DNA from: Jeotgalibacillus terrae
Lineage (GTDB): Bacteria > Bacillota > Bacilli > Bacillales > Jeotgalibacillaceae
Assembly (NCBI RefSeq): GCF_016908195.1
Contig: NZ_JAFBDK010000017.1
Coordinates: 1 to 64,000 of the forward strand
DNA: 64,000 nt
Direction of reading: 5' to 3'
Position numbers and translations under genes: made by a program. Below are positions 17,961 through 26,457 of this stretch, piece by piece. Under the pieces are notes generated by a model that searched no databases, was not told the DNA's origin, and saw only the letters and a list, made by a program, of their open reading frames with translations. Every line of letters begins with the position of its first letter. The stretch's first letter is position 1.

Positions 17961-18704
17961 TTACGAATGTACTTTCATTTCTTTATGAACAAATGGGCAT
18001 TTGCCTGTGATTGGTTCGATATCGTCCCCGATAAATGACTGCTTCCACTCATTGTGATCAGGATCCCCGTAATGGCTGATATCAGGATGCTTTGGCAGTT
18101 GATCCCAGGCTTCTACACGTTCACGAACCTTTTCCCGCGACATAATGCCGCCTTTTTCAGTACCTTCAAGTCCCTGAAAAATTGCCCGCGGCTGAAACCC
18201 TAGAACCATGCTGTTTCCAAGATCACGTGTTTTTCTCTGTTTGTAAGCAGGTGCATTACCGAATACAAAAATCGGTTCACCTTTAAAATGAAAATCCCAT
18301 AAAAAGTGTTCAGGATCTCTCGGATGATCCTCCGGCCACTCGACTGTATCCTTATCATGAAGATATTGAATAATGTCCCAGAATTGATCCCTGTATGCTT
18401 CAAGCTTTCCTTCTTCTTCAAATGGCTCTACAAAAATAAATAATCCGTGCTTAATTTTTGTTGCTTCATTAAATAATGTTAAAAATTCTCCCACAGCCTG
18501 TGGCAGGTTTGTCCAGTCATCCTGCGATATGTATGCATAACGTAATTCTCCTTTGCGCTGACCCTTCATCCCGAAATAGCAGGGAAACGTCGGATCCAGT
18601 ACAGTTTGCTCAAATGTTTTATATTCATTCACAAGCCATTCCGGCAAATTTTCATGTCTTTCCATATCTTCTTTTGTTAATAATCCTGAACTTTTTAATG
18701 TCAT
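17961..18704 (-). CDS. YqcI/YcgG family protein
   Basis: A 247 aa soluble protein. Landmarks of the family are FPCYFGMKGQRKGELRYAY near residues 40-58, the central WDFHFKGEPIFVFGNAPAY and the C-terminal GKCPF motif. Characterised relatives such as GntA and DcsA are haem-dependent N-oxygenases acting on guanidino or amino groups; whether this bacillar type shares that activity is unknown. GGTGGAGG precedes the ATG. It is the first gene of a unit with the hydrate dehydratase remnant. Confidence 0.88.
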   Translation of the reverse strand: MTLKSSGLLTKEDMERHENLPEWLVNEYKTFEQTVLDPTFPCYFGMKGQRKGELRYAYISQDDWTNLPQAVGEFLTLFNEATKIKHGLFIFVEPFEEEGKLEAYRDQFWDIIQYLHDKDTVEWPEDHPRDPEHFLWDFHFKGEPIFVFGNAPAYKQRKTRDLGNSMVLGFQPRAIFQGLEGTEKGGIMSREKVRERVEAWDQLPKHPDISHYGDPDHNEWKQSFIGDDIEPITGKCPFVHKEMKVHS

Positions 18705-18773
18705 TAGATTTCCTCCACCTTGTCCGTGATGCTTTTATTTACCCTTAATTCCCAGACAAAACACCAAAATTGA

Positions 18774-18808
18774 TTAAAAAAGACAGTACCCATGATTGAG
18801 TACTGTCT
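18774..18808 (-). terminator. Intrinsic terminator of the MFS pump gene
   Basis: The stem AGACAGTAC / GTACTGTCT is followed on the minus strand by six T. It lies just past the stop codon at 18815. Confidence 0.85.
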
Positions 18809-18814
18809 ATGTGA

Positions 18815-20248
18815 TCAGCTGCGGTTTTGTTCAGCTATATCCCGGTCTATATCTTTTTTTGATTTAACGAAAAACGCTAATATCAGACCAACCAATGCTG
18901 TAATCCCTGCAACAATAAATGATACATTTACGCCGTGCACCATTCCCTGCATGCCTTCAGATGGAATAGCAGCAGTTGACATTACCGTAACAAGAAGTGC
19001 CGTACCAACAGCTCCGGCAATCTGTCTCATTGTGTTATTCATGGCAGTCCCGTGCGGAATCAGACTTGTCGGTAACTGGTTCAGTCCGGCTGTAGTAACA
19101 GGCATCATTACAAGCGCGAGCCCGAACATCCTTACAGCATTGACAGTAGCGAGATAAGTAAATGTCGTTTCTGTCGTCAGGTTCGTAAACATAAATGTTG
19201 TGATCGTTAAAAGTGTCATACCGGTTATCGCAAGCCAGCGTGCACCAAACATATCAAACAATTTCCCTGACACAGGATTCATCAAGCCCATCAGCACAGC
19301 ACCAGGCAGGAGCATCAGCCCTGACTCAAACGCAGTAAATCCAAGCATATTCTGCATCAGAAGCGGCAATACTACTGCACCGCCAATCATTGCGATGAAT
19401 ACAACCATTCCGATAATAGTAGTAATCGTAAATACTTTATTACGGAAAACTTTAAATTCAAGCATCGGCTGCTTAAGCTTGGATTGTCTTGTGATAAAAA
19501 CTGGTAAAGCAATCAGTCCTACAATCAATGAAACTAATACCTGTGGACTCGCCCATCCGCTGTTTCCAGCCGTACTGAATGCATACAGCAGTCCACCAAA
19601 TCCAAGGGTTGAAAGTGCAATTGAAGCAGGATCGACTTTAGGGAAAGTCTGCTTCGTTACATTTTTTAATATAAAATACGCAACAACAATATCAATCAGA
19701 ACAACCGGAAGGATAATGTAGAATAAGCTTCTCCATGGGAACTGATCGACCATCCAGCCCGATAGCGTCGGTCCGATCGCCGGTGCAAAGGCAATGACTA
19801 ATCCGAACATGCCCATCGCCTGTCCTCTTTTTTCAATCGGAAAGATTAGAAATAAAATCGTCTGCATCAGCGGCATTATAATTCCTGCCCCTGATGCTTG
19901 TAAGACGCGTCCTGTCAGTAACAGTCCGAAATTCGGTGCAATGGCACAAACCAGTGTACCAAACGCGAATAATCCCATCGCTGTTAAAAACAGCCGTCTC
20001 GTTGTGAACCTTTCTATTAAAAACGCTGTGATTGGAATCATAATTCCGTTTACCAGCATAAAAATCGATTGGAGCCATTGTGCAGTTGAGGCATTAAGCT
20101 GCAGATCCTCCATAATGACAGGAATGGCTGTTGCGAGCAATGTCTGGTTGAGGATTGCTGCAAAAGCACCTGAAATCAGCACAATCAGTAGTGGCACCTT
20201 ATTAATCCCAGCTCCAGCTGCCGGCTGGCTTTCTGCGTGTGTCGTCAT
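18815..20248 (-). CDS. MFS multidrug efflux pump, DHA2 (14-TM) family
   Basis: A 477 aa transporter with 14 predicted membrane segments. DHA2 marks include ATAIPVIMEDLQ after segment 1, RRLFLTAMGLFAFGT (motif A region) and GPTLSGWMVDQFPWRSLFY (motif C and the following loop). It should export drugs by proton antiport, similar to LmrB/MdrP-like pumps; the substrate is unknown. The start at 20248 is favoured because the ribosome site GAAGG abuts the ATG at 20254. It is divergent from a MarR gene, and a palindrome overlaps its promoter, so repression by that MarR protein is likely. Confidence 0.9.
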   Translation of the reverse strand: MTTHAESQPAAGAGINKVPLLIVLISGAFAAILNQTLLATAIPVIMEDLQLNASTAQWLQSIFMLVNGIMIPITAFLIERFTTRRLFLTAMGLFAFGTLVCAIAPNFGLLLTGRVLQASGAGIIMPLMQTILFLIFPIEKRGQAMGMFGLVIAFAPAIGPTLSGWMVDQFPWRSLFYIILPVVLIDIVVAYFILKNVTKQTFPKVDPASIALSTLGFGGLLYAFSTAGNSGWASPQVLVSLIVGLIALPVFITRQSKLKQPMLEFKVFRNKVFTITTIIGMVVFIAMIGGAVVLPLLMQNMLGFTAFESGLMLLPGAVLMGLMNPVSGKLFDMFGARWLAITGMTLLTITTFMFTNLTTETTFTYLATVNAVRMFGLALVMMPVTTAGLNQLPTSLIPHGTAMNNTMRQIAGAVGTALLVTVMSTAAIPSEGMQGMVHGVNVSFIVAGITALVGLILAFFVKSKKDIDRDIAEQNRS

Positions 20249-20298
20249 ATTCATCCTTCTTTCTATTAAAAATTTCGTTAATCGAATTAAGTATTTGC

Positions 20299-20328
20299 AT
20301 TATACAACTATATGATTGTATCATACAA
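20299..20328 (-). promoter_or_regulatory. Promoter and MarR-type operator of the efflux gene
   Basis: On the minus strand a TATAAT -10 (20299-20304) lies 18 bp after a TTGTAT -35-like hexamer. The palindrome TTGTAT-N-ATACAA (20316-20328) covers that -35, and an extra ATACAA half-site lies at 20302-20307 over the -10. The layout is that of a repressor site. Confidence 0.65.
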
Positions 20329-20362
20329 CTATTGAGTGGCAAGTAACTTGTTTTAAAAAGAT

Positions 20363-20504
20363 GCCTCTGTTATAGGAGGCTGTTGATTTCCACTCAAGGG
20401 GGAACGCTTTCCGCAGGGCATGCGGACTTCTCCTGCTGGGAGTCGTCCCCCCTTCTGCTGAAATCACCAGCTGTGCCAATACAACATAGGCCTTTAACAT
20501 AACC
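20363..20504 (+). repeat. Element A, copy 2 (internally deleted)
   Basis: It keeps both ends (CCTCTGTTA...GGCTGTTGATTTCC and CACCAGCTGTGCCAATACAAC...TTAACATAACC). It lacks the internal arm with GTGAGCCTCC...GGTCTCACC found in copies 3, 5 and 6. It lies between the operator and the MarR gene, so it is within the regulator's promoter region or leader. Confidence 0.8.
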
Positions 20505-20529
20505 AAAAAGATAAAAAGGCGGTATTTAT

Positions 20530-20970
20530 ATGAGCGAAGAATCATTATCACAAATAGAACTTGAAATGGCGGTCTTATCAAGACGCATTGCTTCTGTAGC
20601 CAGAAACAAGCGTGAAGAAAATCTGGTCAGAGCTGCCTATCTGCTTCTATTTCAAATATCAACACATGGACCGGCCGGTGTTAAAGGCCTTGCAGAAGAA
20701 CTACAGCTAGATATTTCAACAGTCAGCAGACAGGCAGCATCTCTCGACCAAAAAGGCTATATTAAAAAAGTGCCGCTGCCTCAGGATAAACGTTCATATC
20801 TATATGAAATTACTGAAGAAGGCAGGCGCGAAATGACTGAATACCAGCAGATCAGAAGAGAGAAAGTCGATGAACTGCTGAGCGACTGGACTGAAGAGGA
20901 ACGCGCTCAGTTTGGTGTACTTTTGAAGAAGTTCAATGACTCGGTGAAGGTTTATTGGTCCAAGGGTTGA
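20530..20970 (+). CDS. MarR family transcriptional regulator
   Basis: A 146 aa winged-helix regulator. The recognition region is GVKGLAEELQLDISTVSRQAASLDQKGYI (about 57-86) and the wing holds QDKRSYLYEIT. It is divergent from the DHA2 pump gene, with a palindromic operator in between, so control of that pump (and itself) is the simplest reading. AAAAGGCGGT precedes the ATG. An element A copy sits immediately upstream. Confidence 0.9.
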   Translation: MSEESLSQIELEMAVLSRRIASVARNKREENLVRAAYLLLFQISTHGPAGVKGLAEELQLDISTVSRQAASLDQKGYIKKVPLPQDKRSYLYEITEEGRREMTEYQQIRREKVDELLSDWTEEERAQFGVLLKKFNDSVKVYWSKG

Positions 20971-20996
20971 TTGACTGAGCATCGGCGGTAGAATGG

Positions 20997-21112
20997 TTCA
21001 TGAAATATCGGATGTGGTTCAGGAGATTACACGTGGTGTTCATGAAATACCTTCTGGCTTTCATGAAATATGACGTCATGTTACGAAAATTTTGTAGTCC
21101 GTTCAGGAGATT
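20997..21112 (+). repeat. Exact 21-bp-period array 2 (core TTCATGAAAT)
   Basis: Six cores begin at 20997, 21018, 21039, 21060, 21081 and 21102, each exactly 21 bp apart. The core is TTCATGAAAT or a variant (TTCAGGAGAT, TTACGAAAAT), and the 11 bp between cores are not conserved. It lies between two convergent genes. Confidence 0.8.
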
Positions 21113-21156
21113 GTGTAAATGAACTACTTTTTACTTCTGGTTTTCCCCCTCTTTAA

Positions 21157-21194
21157 AAAATCCCTCTGACGCAAAAACACGCCAGAGGGATTTT
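21157..21194. terminator. Bidirectional intrinsic terminator
   Basis: The stem AAAATCCCTCTG / CAGAGGGATTTT, flanked by A and T runs, lies directly beyond the stop of the HAD gene. Confidence 0.88.
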
Positions 21195-21196
21195 GT

Positions 21197-21976
21197 TCAG
21201 TCTAACAGTCCTGCCATCTTCAGTCCGTGCAAAATCCCGTCATCCTCAACGGATTTGGTTACAAATTTTGCAGAAGCTTTTACTTTATCAAGTGCATTTC
21301 CCATTGCAAAACTGTTTTCCACAGCTGTAAGCATTTCTATATCATTCAGTCCATCACCAAATGCAAACTGGCGCTCAGCCGGGTAGCCGAGTTTTTCAAC
21401 CATTTTAGCAATACCCTGTGCTTTGGAACCGCCTTTTGGCAGAATATCCACAGAATAAGGATGCCATCTGATGAAATCAAAGTCAGTAAATGTTTCTCTG
21501 TACTGCTCCTCTTCTCCTCTTTCACAGAATAATAAAGATTGATACAATGGGCGGTCTACATGGTAGTCAGGGTCATGTGTTGGTTCCATACCGATCTTCA
21601 GCGTTCCAATACTCTCTTCAATATAAGCGTGCTGACGTACATTTGCTTTCATGTCTTCATGGTCCATATACACGACCGGGTGCTCATTTTCAACAGCGAC
21701 AGCAGTCAGTTTCTCCAGTGCTTCCGCGTTAAGAGGATTTGTGTAGATCACTTCATCATTCAGCACGACATATTGGCCGTTGTAGCTGATAAATGAGCGG
21801 ATCCCAAGCTCTTTTCTGAGATTTTCATACATGAACGGTGCGCGGCCTGTTGCAATGGCAACTTCATGGCCAAGCTTTTGCAGCCTGAAAATTGCTTCCT
21901 TTGTTGAGGCAGGCAGCTTTTTATCGTGATTCAGCAGCGTACCGTCTATATCAAAAAATATAATGCTCTTTTCCAT
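21197..21976 (-). CDS. Cof-type HAD-IIB phosphatase (YkrA-like)
   Basis: A 259 aa HAD hydrolase of the Cof subfamily. Motif I is FFDIDGTLL (nucleophile Asp9, general acid Asp11), motif II is IATGR, motif III is the Lys of KGGSKAQG, and motif IV is FGDGLNDIEML. The IIB cap occupies about residues 85-180. It should dephosphorylate sugar phosphates or flavin/PLP-type metabolites; the substrate is not predictable. It is a single gene, with a shared terminator on the left. Confidence 0.9.
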   Translation of the reverse strand: MEKSIIFFDIDGTLLNHDKKLPASTKEAIFRLQKLGHEVAIATGRAPFMYENLRKELGIRSFISYNGQYVVLNDEVIYTNPLNAEALEKLTAVAVENEHPVVYMDHEDMKANVRQHAYIEESIGTLKIGMEPTHDPDYHVDRPLYQSLLFCERGEEEQYRETFTDFDFIRWHPYSVDILPKGGSKAQGIAKMVEKLGYPAERQFAFGDGLNDIEMLTAVENSFAMGNALDKVKASAKFVTKSVEDDGILHGLKMAGLLD

Positions 21977-22043
21977 GTTTCATCCAACCTTTTTAATGTT
22001 TTATACGATAAGTGTACCTGACTTTGTGATTTTTCGCACAGAA

Positions 22044-22069
22044 AAAGCAGCTGACGCGTCAGCTGCTTT
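22044..22069. terminator. Perfect-palindrome terminator of the SDR gene
   Basis: AAAGCAGCTGACG is directly followed by its complement. It lies 4 nt past the stop codon on the minus strand, next to an A/T-rich run. Confidence 0.75.
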
Positions 22070-22072
22070 CAT

Positions 22073-22855
22073 TTAAATCTCCATGTCCCATCGTTCTTTC
22101 TGTGTCTCTTTCAGCTGGTCTTCTGTTTCCTGTGGATAGACTGTACGGAATTTGTGATGATCCGCTGGAATGATTTCGATCATCTTTTGAATCATGTCCT
22201 CAGGGTCAAACTCCTGTAAGCCTTCTTCCTGTTCGATCATATCTTCTTTTCGTGTAAAGTGCTGGTTCTCGTTATACCACTTCCACTTTTCTTCAGCACT
22301 CCGTTTGTTGAATCCGGTTGCGAATGGTCCAGGGTTAATGGTTGCTACCTGTACACCGAACTCTTCAAGTTCAGCTTTCATTGTTTGTGCAATGCCTTCA
22401 AGTGCATGTTTTGTTGCTGTGTAAGGTCCAACATATGGTGTGGCTGAAATACCGGCCATTGAGCTCATGAAAATAATCTTACCGCTTCCTTTTTTCACAA
22501 GCTTTTGCGCGGCAAGCTGCGCTGATTCCAGTGTAGCAAATACGTTCACCTCAAATAATGCACGAAATCTGTCCATCGGCACTTCACCAAGCTGCCCACC
22601 TTCATTGATTGCAGCATTGGCAACGAAAATATCAAAGTCATGTTTTGCAATTTCAGCAAGGTCACGCTGGTTTGTAATATCAAGCTTGAAGATTTCCATA
22701 TCAAGCCCCTGTTCATCCGTTTCTCTTAAAAGATCCGTTTTCTGCGCTGTCAGCTCCGTTGTTGCAATTACGCGATGTCCTTTTTTCGCAAGCCCAAGTG
22801 CCGCCCCGCGGCCAAGTCCTGTTCCTGCTCCAGTAATAAAGATTGTCTTTGTCAT
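22073..22855 (-). CDS. Short-chain dehydrogenase/reductase
   Basis: A 260 aa SDR with the cofactor motif TGAGTGLG (8-15), ANAA in place of NNAG, the Ser of FMSSMAG, YTATKHA as YxxxK, and NPGPFATGF. The C-terminal segment is longer and more charged than usual (EEKWKWYNENQHFTRKEDM). It should be an NAD(P)-dependent oxidoreductase of unknown substrate. The GAGGAACC-type site upstream of 22855 is acceptable. Confidence 0.87.
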   Translation of the reverse strand: MTKTIFITGAGTGLGRGAALGLAKKGHRVIATTELTAQKTDLLRETDEQGLDMEIFKLDITNQRDLAEIAKHDFDIFVANAAINEGGQLGEVPMDRFRALFEVNVFATLESAQLAAQKLVKKGSGKIIFMSSMAGISATPYVGPYTATKHALEGIAQTMKAELEEFGVQVATINPGPFATGFNKRSAEEKWKWYNENQHFTRKEDMIEQEEGLQEFDPEDMIQKMIEIIPADHHKFRTVYPQETEDQLKETQKERWDMEI

Positions 22856-22918
22856 ATCGGGTTCCTCCTGAATATCAAGTCATATCCCGCTTTTTCCCAA
22901 CTGAACAAAATCTAAACG

Positions 22919-23548
22919 TCATGAAGAAGAGACCTTGCTCTTCACAAACTTTTTAAAAGAACTAAATGAATCTTCAAATCTGCTGAATATCCACTGCAGT
23001 GCGATGCCGTGAAGGATCACACCTATGATCGAGTTCACAATGACGAATGTATGCATCAATGTTGATTCAATCTCATAGATCCTCCGCCCAAAAAACAAGA
23101 GCTGGCTGAAGATAAAAGTAAGGGCTTCAGTATAAGTTGTTATGACATTCGGCAGCTGCCATATCACAAGAGACTCCAGGAAGAATAATCCCAGGATGCT
23201 CAGCAGAATGATTGCTTTTGACGCATTCGTGAGCTTATCAATAAATGGCTGGACGTAGTGTTTTGTAATGGTTTTCGTACGGAACAGGTAGATGATTCTT
23301 ACAATACGGGCAGCCTGAAAAAACTGATCAAACGGAATAATGGCAATCGTCAAAAATGGATGCTTTTTAAAAAATCCCCATTTGGAATCCGCCCTATATA
23401 ATCTGACAGCAAAATCGATAAAAAAGATCAGCCAGACAATCCAGTTTGTGATGGAACTGTATGGCTGGTCACTCCATAATGTTGTAATTGTAAAAATTAC
23501 GAGTATGATCATGAAGCCTTCATATAATCTAGTCAGTATGGATGACAT
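22919..23548 (-). CDS. Voltage-gated-channel-like membrane protein without a selectivity filter
   Basis: A 209 aa membrane protein with about five or six hydrophobic segments in the order of a Kv-type channel. An S4-like arginine-bearing stretch AARIVRIIYLFRTKTI is present. The last segment VNSIIGVILHGIALQWIF resembles S6. Where TVGYGD should stand there is LLFFGRRIYEIES, so a K+ filter is absent. It may be a non-conducting relative or another ion transporter-like protein. The start at 23548 follows AAGAAGGTGAT; a TTG codon precedes it. It is divergent from the P450 gene. Confidence 0.65.
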   Translation of the reverse strand: MSSILTRLYEGFMIILVIFTITTLWSDQPYSSITNWIVWLIFFIDFAVRLYRADSKWGFFKKHPFLTIAIIPFDQFFQAARIVRIIYLFRTKTITKHYVQPFIDKLTNASKAIILLSILGLFFLESLVIWQLPNVITTYTEALTFIFSQLLFFGRRIYEIESTLMHTFVIVNSIIGVILHGIALQWIFSRFEDSFSSFKKFVKSKVSSS

Positions 23549-23704
23549 CAATGATCACCTTCTTTCAATTAATCTCTATGTCTATACTACCAGACAGCGT
23601 TCATGATGGATTCATTTAATTAAGTCCCCTTTTTGATTGCGTTTATCAGCATGGGGTCAGGGTATTTTGTTATTAACATGATACATATAAAGGAGCTGCT
23701 AAAA

Positions 23705-25012
23705 ATGGATGTGAAAAAGCCTGTACCGCGCGCAAAGGGAATAGATAACTCTCTCACTCTAATAAAAGAAGGCTTTCAATTTTTACCGAATCAGCGGCAG
23801 GAACTTGGTTCAGATATTTTTGAAACGAGGCTGCTTGGCAAAAAAGCAGTCTGTATAGCAGGAGAAGAAGCATCAGAGATTTTTTATGATACTGAAAAGT
23901 TCAAACGTGAAGGTGCCATGCCAAAGCCATTTAAAATGTCACTGTTTGGAGAAGGCAGCCTTCATGGAATGGACGGTGAAGCGCATCTGAACAGAAAGCG
24001 CACTTTCCTCTCTATGTTCACACCGGACAGGGTTGAAGACCTGAAACGTATGGCAATTAAACATTTGGATGAAAAAGTAAGTAAGTGGGAACATGCTGAT
24101 GAAGTGGTCATCTTTGATGAGATGCAGGAGATCTTAGCCAGAGCAGGATGCGAGTGGGCAGGCGTTCCGCTTGAAGAAGAGGAAGTGAAGCAGCGCACCC
24201 GTGAAATGATCGATATGATTGATTCATTCGGTGGATCGCTCTCGAGATTTAAAGATGGGAAGATAGCGAGAAACAGTCATGAAGCCTGGCTTCAGGATAT
24301 TGTTAAAGGTGTAAGGAAAGGAAAGATGAGCCCGAAGCCTAATACGGCAGCTTATATTATGTCCCATCACCGTGAGAATAACGGGAAAAGATTTGATAAG
24401 GAGATTGCAGCTGTTGAATTAAGCAATTCATTCAGACCACTTCTTGCGACTGCTTACTTCCTGACATTCGGTGTGCTGGCGATGCATGAGCATCCGGAGA
24501 CTGTAGAGAAACTTAAACAAAATCCGAAATACAGCCATATGTTTGCACAGGAGACCCGCCGGTATTATCCTTTTGTACCTGCAATGGTTGCGAAAGTGAA
24601 GAAAAACTTTACGTTCAAAGGATATAAATTTAAGAAAGATACGCTGGTTGTACTCGATATTTTCGGTACGAATCGTCATCCTGATTCATGGGATGACGCT
24701 GATTCATTTATCCCTGAAAGGTTCGACGGCTGGAAAGGCAGCCCGTTTTCATTTATCCCACAGGGCGGAGGAGATCATCATACAGGACACCGCTGCGCAG
24801 GTGAGTGGCTGACAGTGATTGTGATGAGCTCATTTTTTGAATTCTTTGCTAAGAACCTGACTTATGATGTACCTGAACAGGATCTGTCATTCAGTTTGGA
24901 AAGAATGCCGACATTTCCTAATAGCAGACTTGTGATTAAAAATGTCAAAAAGGCTGCTGATTATGAAAAGAATCTTGCTGAGCTGTTGGATGGATTTTCT
25001 GCAGTCAGATAA
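23705..25012 (+). CDS. CYP152-family fatty-acid P450 peroxygenase
   Basis: A 435 aa cytochrome P450 of the CYP152 group (B. subtilis YbdT/CypC, OleT). The haem-ligand loop is GGGDHHTGHRCAGE (Cys364). The I-helix carries Arg244-Pro245 instead of the acid-alcohol pair, the hallmark of H2O2-driven fatty-acid enzymes. His87 (SLHGMDG) sits where OleT has His85 and the B. subtilis alpha/beta-hydroxylase has Gln85. Activity should be hydroxylation and/or decarboxylation of long-chain fatty acids with peroxide. The start at 23705 follows AAAGGAG; an open extension to 23633 lacks such a site. Confidence 0.9.
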   Translation: MDVKKPVPRAKGIDNSLTLIKEGFQFLPNQRQELGSDIFETRLLGKKAVCIAGEEASEIFYDTEKFKREGAMPKPFKMSLFGEGSLHGMDGEAHLNRKRTFLSMFTPDRVEDLKRMAIKHLDEKVSKWEHADEVVIFDEMQEILARAGCEWAGVPLEEEEVKQRTREMIDMIDSFGGSLSRFKDGKIARNSHEAWLQDIVKGVRKGKMSPKPNTAAYIMSHHRENNGKRFDKEIAAVELSNSFRPLLATAYFLTFGVLAMHEHPETVEKLKQNPKYSHMFAQETRRYYPFVPAMVAKVKKNFTFKGYKFKKDTLVVLDIFGTNRHPDSWDDADSFIPERFDGWKGSPFSFIPQGGGDHHTGHRCAGEWLTVIVMSSFFEFFAKNLTYDVPEQDLSFSLERMPTFPNSRLVIKNVKKAADYEKNLAELLDGFSAVR

Positions 25013-25024
25013 TATGAGCAACAA

Positions 25025-25055
25025 AGAAGAGGCCTCCGGTGACGGGACCTCTCTT
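25025..25055. terminator. Imperfect terminator between convergent P450 and GGDEF genes
   Basis: AGAGG-TCC / GGA-CCTCT pair around a small bulge and are followed by CTTTTT. The stem is weaker than the others in the window. Confidence 0.55.
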
Positions 25056-25056
25056 T

Positions 25057-26187
25057 TTAAATCATCTCACTCTGTTCATGCATAGATTTACTCGCTCGTT
25101 TATACTGATACATCTTTTCATCAGCTGTGGTATACATTTTATCCACTGACTGATGGTGATGATAAAATTCACAGCCATAGCTGAAACTCAGCTCCTTGAT
25201 CAGTGGATCTTCATGCTTGCTTAACAACTGGTCAATCTTTCCGGCAATTTCATCCGGATTTTTATGATTTCCTTCAAAAACAATGATGAATTCATCACCG
25301 CCAAGTCTTGCAATCAGTCCTTTTTGATCAAAACTCCTCTTAAGCGTCTGGGAAAATCCAATTAACACCTGATCACCACGCTGATGGCCATATTGATCAT
25401 TGATCTCCTTAAAATAGTTCAGGTCAATCAGCATAATACCAAAAGGTTTTCCAGCTTCAATCAAATGTTTCTGATACACTTCATAACTGTGACGATTATA
25501 GAGTTTTGTAAGGAAATCTTCCTCAGCGGTCGTTGATTCTAAGAAGATATAAGCGACTAAAATAGCCAGCACACCTGAAGTCCAGGAAAAATAAAGCTTG
25601 GAATCGAACATTTGTATGATCATTCCTACAATCGGCAGTGTAAAAAATCCCATAAATATATTGATAATATATGTGTGTGTATGTTTGCGGTTCTTAAGTA
25701 AAAAGAAAATCATGTATACATAAAGTGAAGCTAATACGACATAATGAATGTCCTTAAAATCACCACTGCTATATTTGTTTGAAAGTGGATCTACATGAAA
25801 ATAAACGGGGTAAGCAAGATTTACAATTAATACAGCAAATGTCAGGATACTTAAGTGCTGATAAAAGCCTTTTTTATAAATACGTTTAGGATCTTTAAAA
25901 ATATGATAATCCACGTAAGACAGCATTAACCCTCCAAGGACTGGTCCAACGAGAAACAGAAAAAAGTTCGTGCTGTATTCCAGAAAGTATGCTCCTGGAA
26001 AAAGCATGCCATCAAAAATCCACGTCAGCGGCTCTAAAATCATTGCAATTCCACTCGTAAGCATCAATGCTTTAAGCATTTTTTTACTGAAAGTCTCAAT
26101 TTTCGACCTCATTTTCACAATTGCATAGAGAATGACCAGCGCGGCTAAGGCAAAAACATTTAACTGAAACTGCACCAGATAATCCAT
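25057..26187 (-). CDS. Membrane-bound diguanylate cyclase (GGDEF)
   Basis: A 376 aa protein with an N-terminal sensor domain of about seven membrane segments (residues 5-215) and a C-terminal GGDEF domain (about 220-372). GGDEF at 296-300 is intact, with LTKLYNRHSY and DLNYFKEINDQYGH upstream. The I-site RxxD is absent (DQKG at that position), so product inhibition through that site is not expected, unlike the other cyclase here. It should make c-di-GMP in response to a membrane signal. GAGAGGGAT precedes the ATG. Confidence 0.9.
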   Translation of the reverse strand: MDYLVQFQLNVFALAALVILYAIVKMRSKIETFSKKMLKALMLTSGIAMILEPLTWIFDGMLFPGAYFLEYSTNFFLFLVGPVLGGLMLSYVDYHIFKDPKRIYKKGFYQHLSILTFAVLIVNLAYPVYFHVDPLSNKYSSGDFKDIHYVVLASLYVYMIFFLLKNRKHTHTYIINIFMGFFTLPIVGMIIQMFDSKLYFSWTSGVLAILVAYIFLESTTAEEDFLTKLYNRHSYEVYQKHLIEAGKPFGIMLIDLNYFKEINDQYGHQRGDQVLIGFSQTLKRSFDQKGLIARLGGDEFIIVFEGNHKNPDEIAGKIDQLLSKHEDPLIKELSFSYGCEFYHHHQSVDKMYTTADEKMYQYKRASKSMHEQSEMI

Positions 26188-26406
26188 ATCCCTCTCCCGC
26201 CTCTATAAAAGTAGTGAATAATAGACCCCTTTGTATCTCTTTTTCATTCTATTATCCTACTTTTTTCACCTTTGTCAACGGAATATTTTCTCAATTGAGA
26301 ACTTTTTGATAATTCTTTAACGGATATCTTTATTAAATTTTACTGTTGATTTCCTTTCCAATCATTATCCTGGCTACACAATATGTAACTTTATCGAATC
26401 AATTTA

Positions 26407-26442
26407 AAAAAGACTAAAACAGTTGTTATGTCTTAGTCTTTG
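26407..26442 (-). terminator. Intrinsic terminator of the SDR gene
   Basis: The stem AAAGACTAA / TTAGTCTTT plus inner ACA/TGT pairing is followed on the minus strand by a T-rich run. Confidence 0.75.
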
Positions 26443-26457
26443 CCTCATATTTTGTGA

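Noticed and set aside
19200-20315. Two 173-codon plus-strand frames opposite the MFS pump
   Set aside because: They are antisense to a clear 14-TM transporter with good codon structure, and have no ribosome site of their own.
20997-21112. Possible CRISPR array
   Set aside because: The period is only 21 bp, cores are about 10 bp and imperfect, and no cas gene is present.
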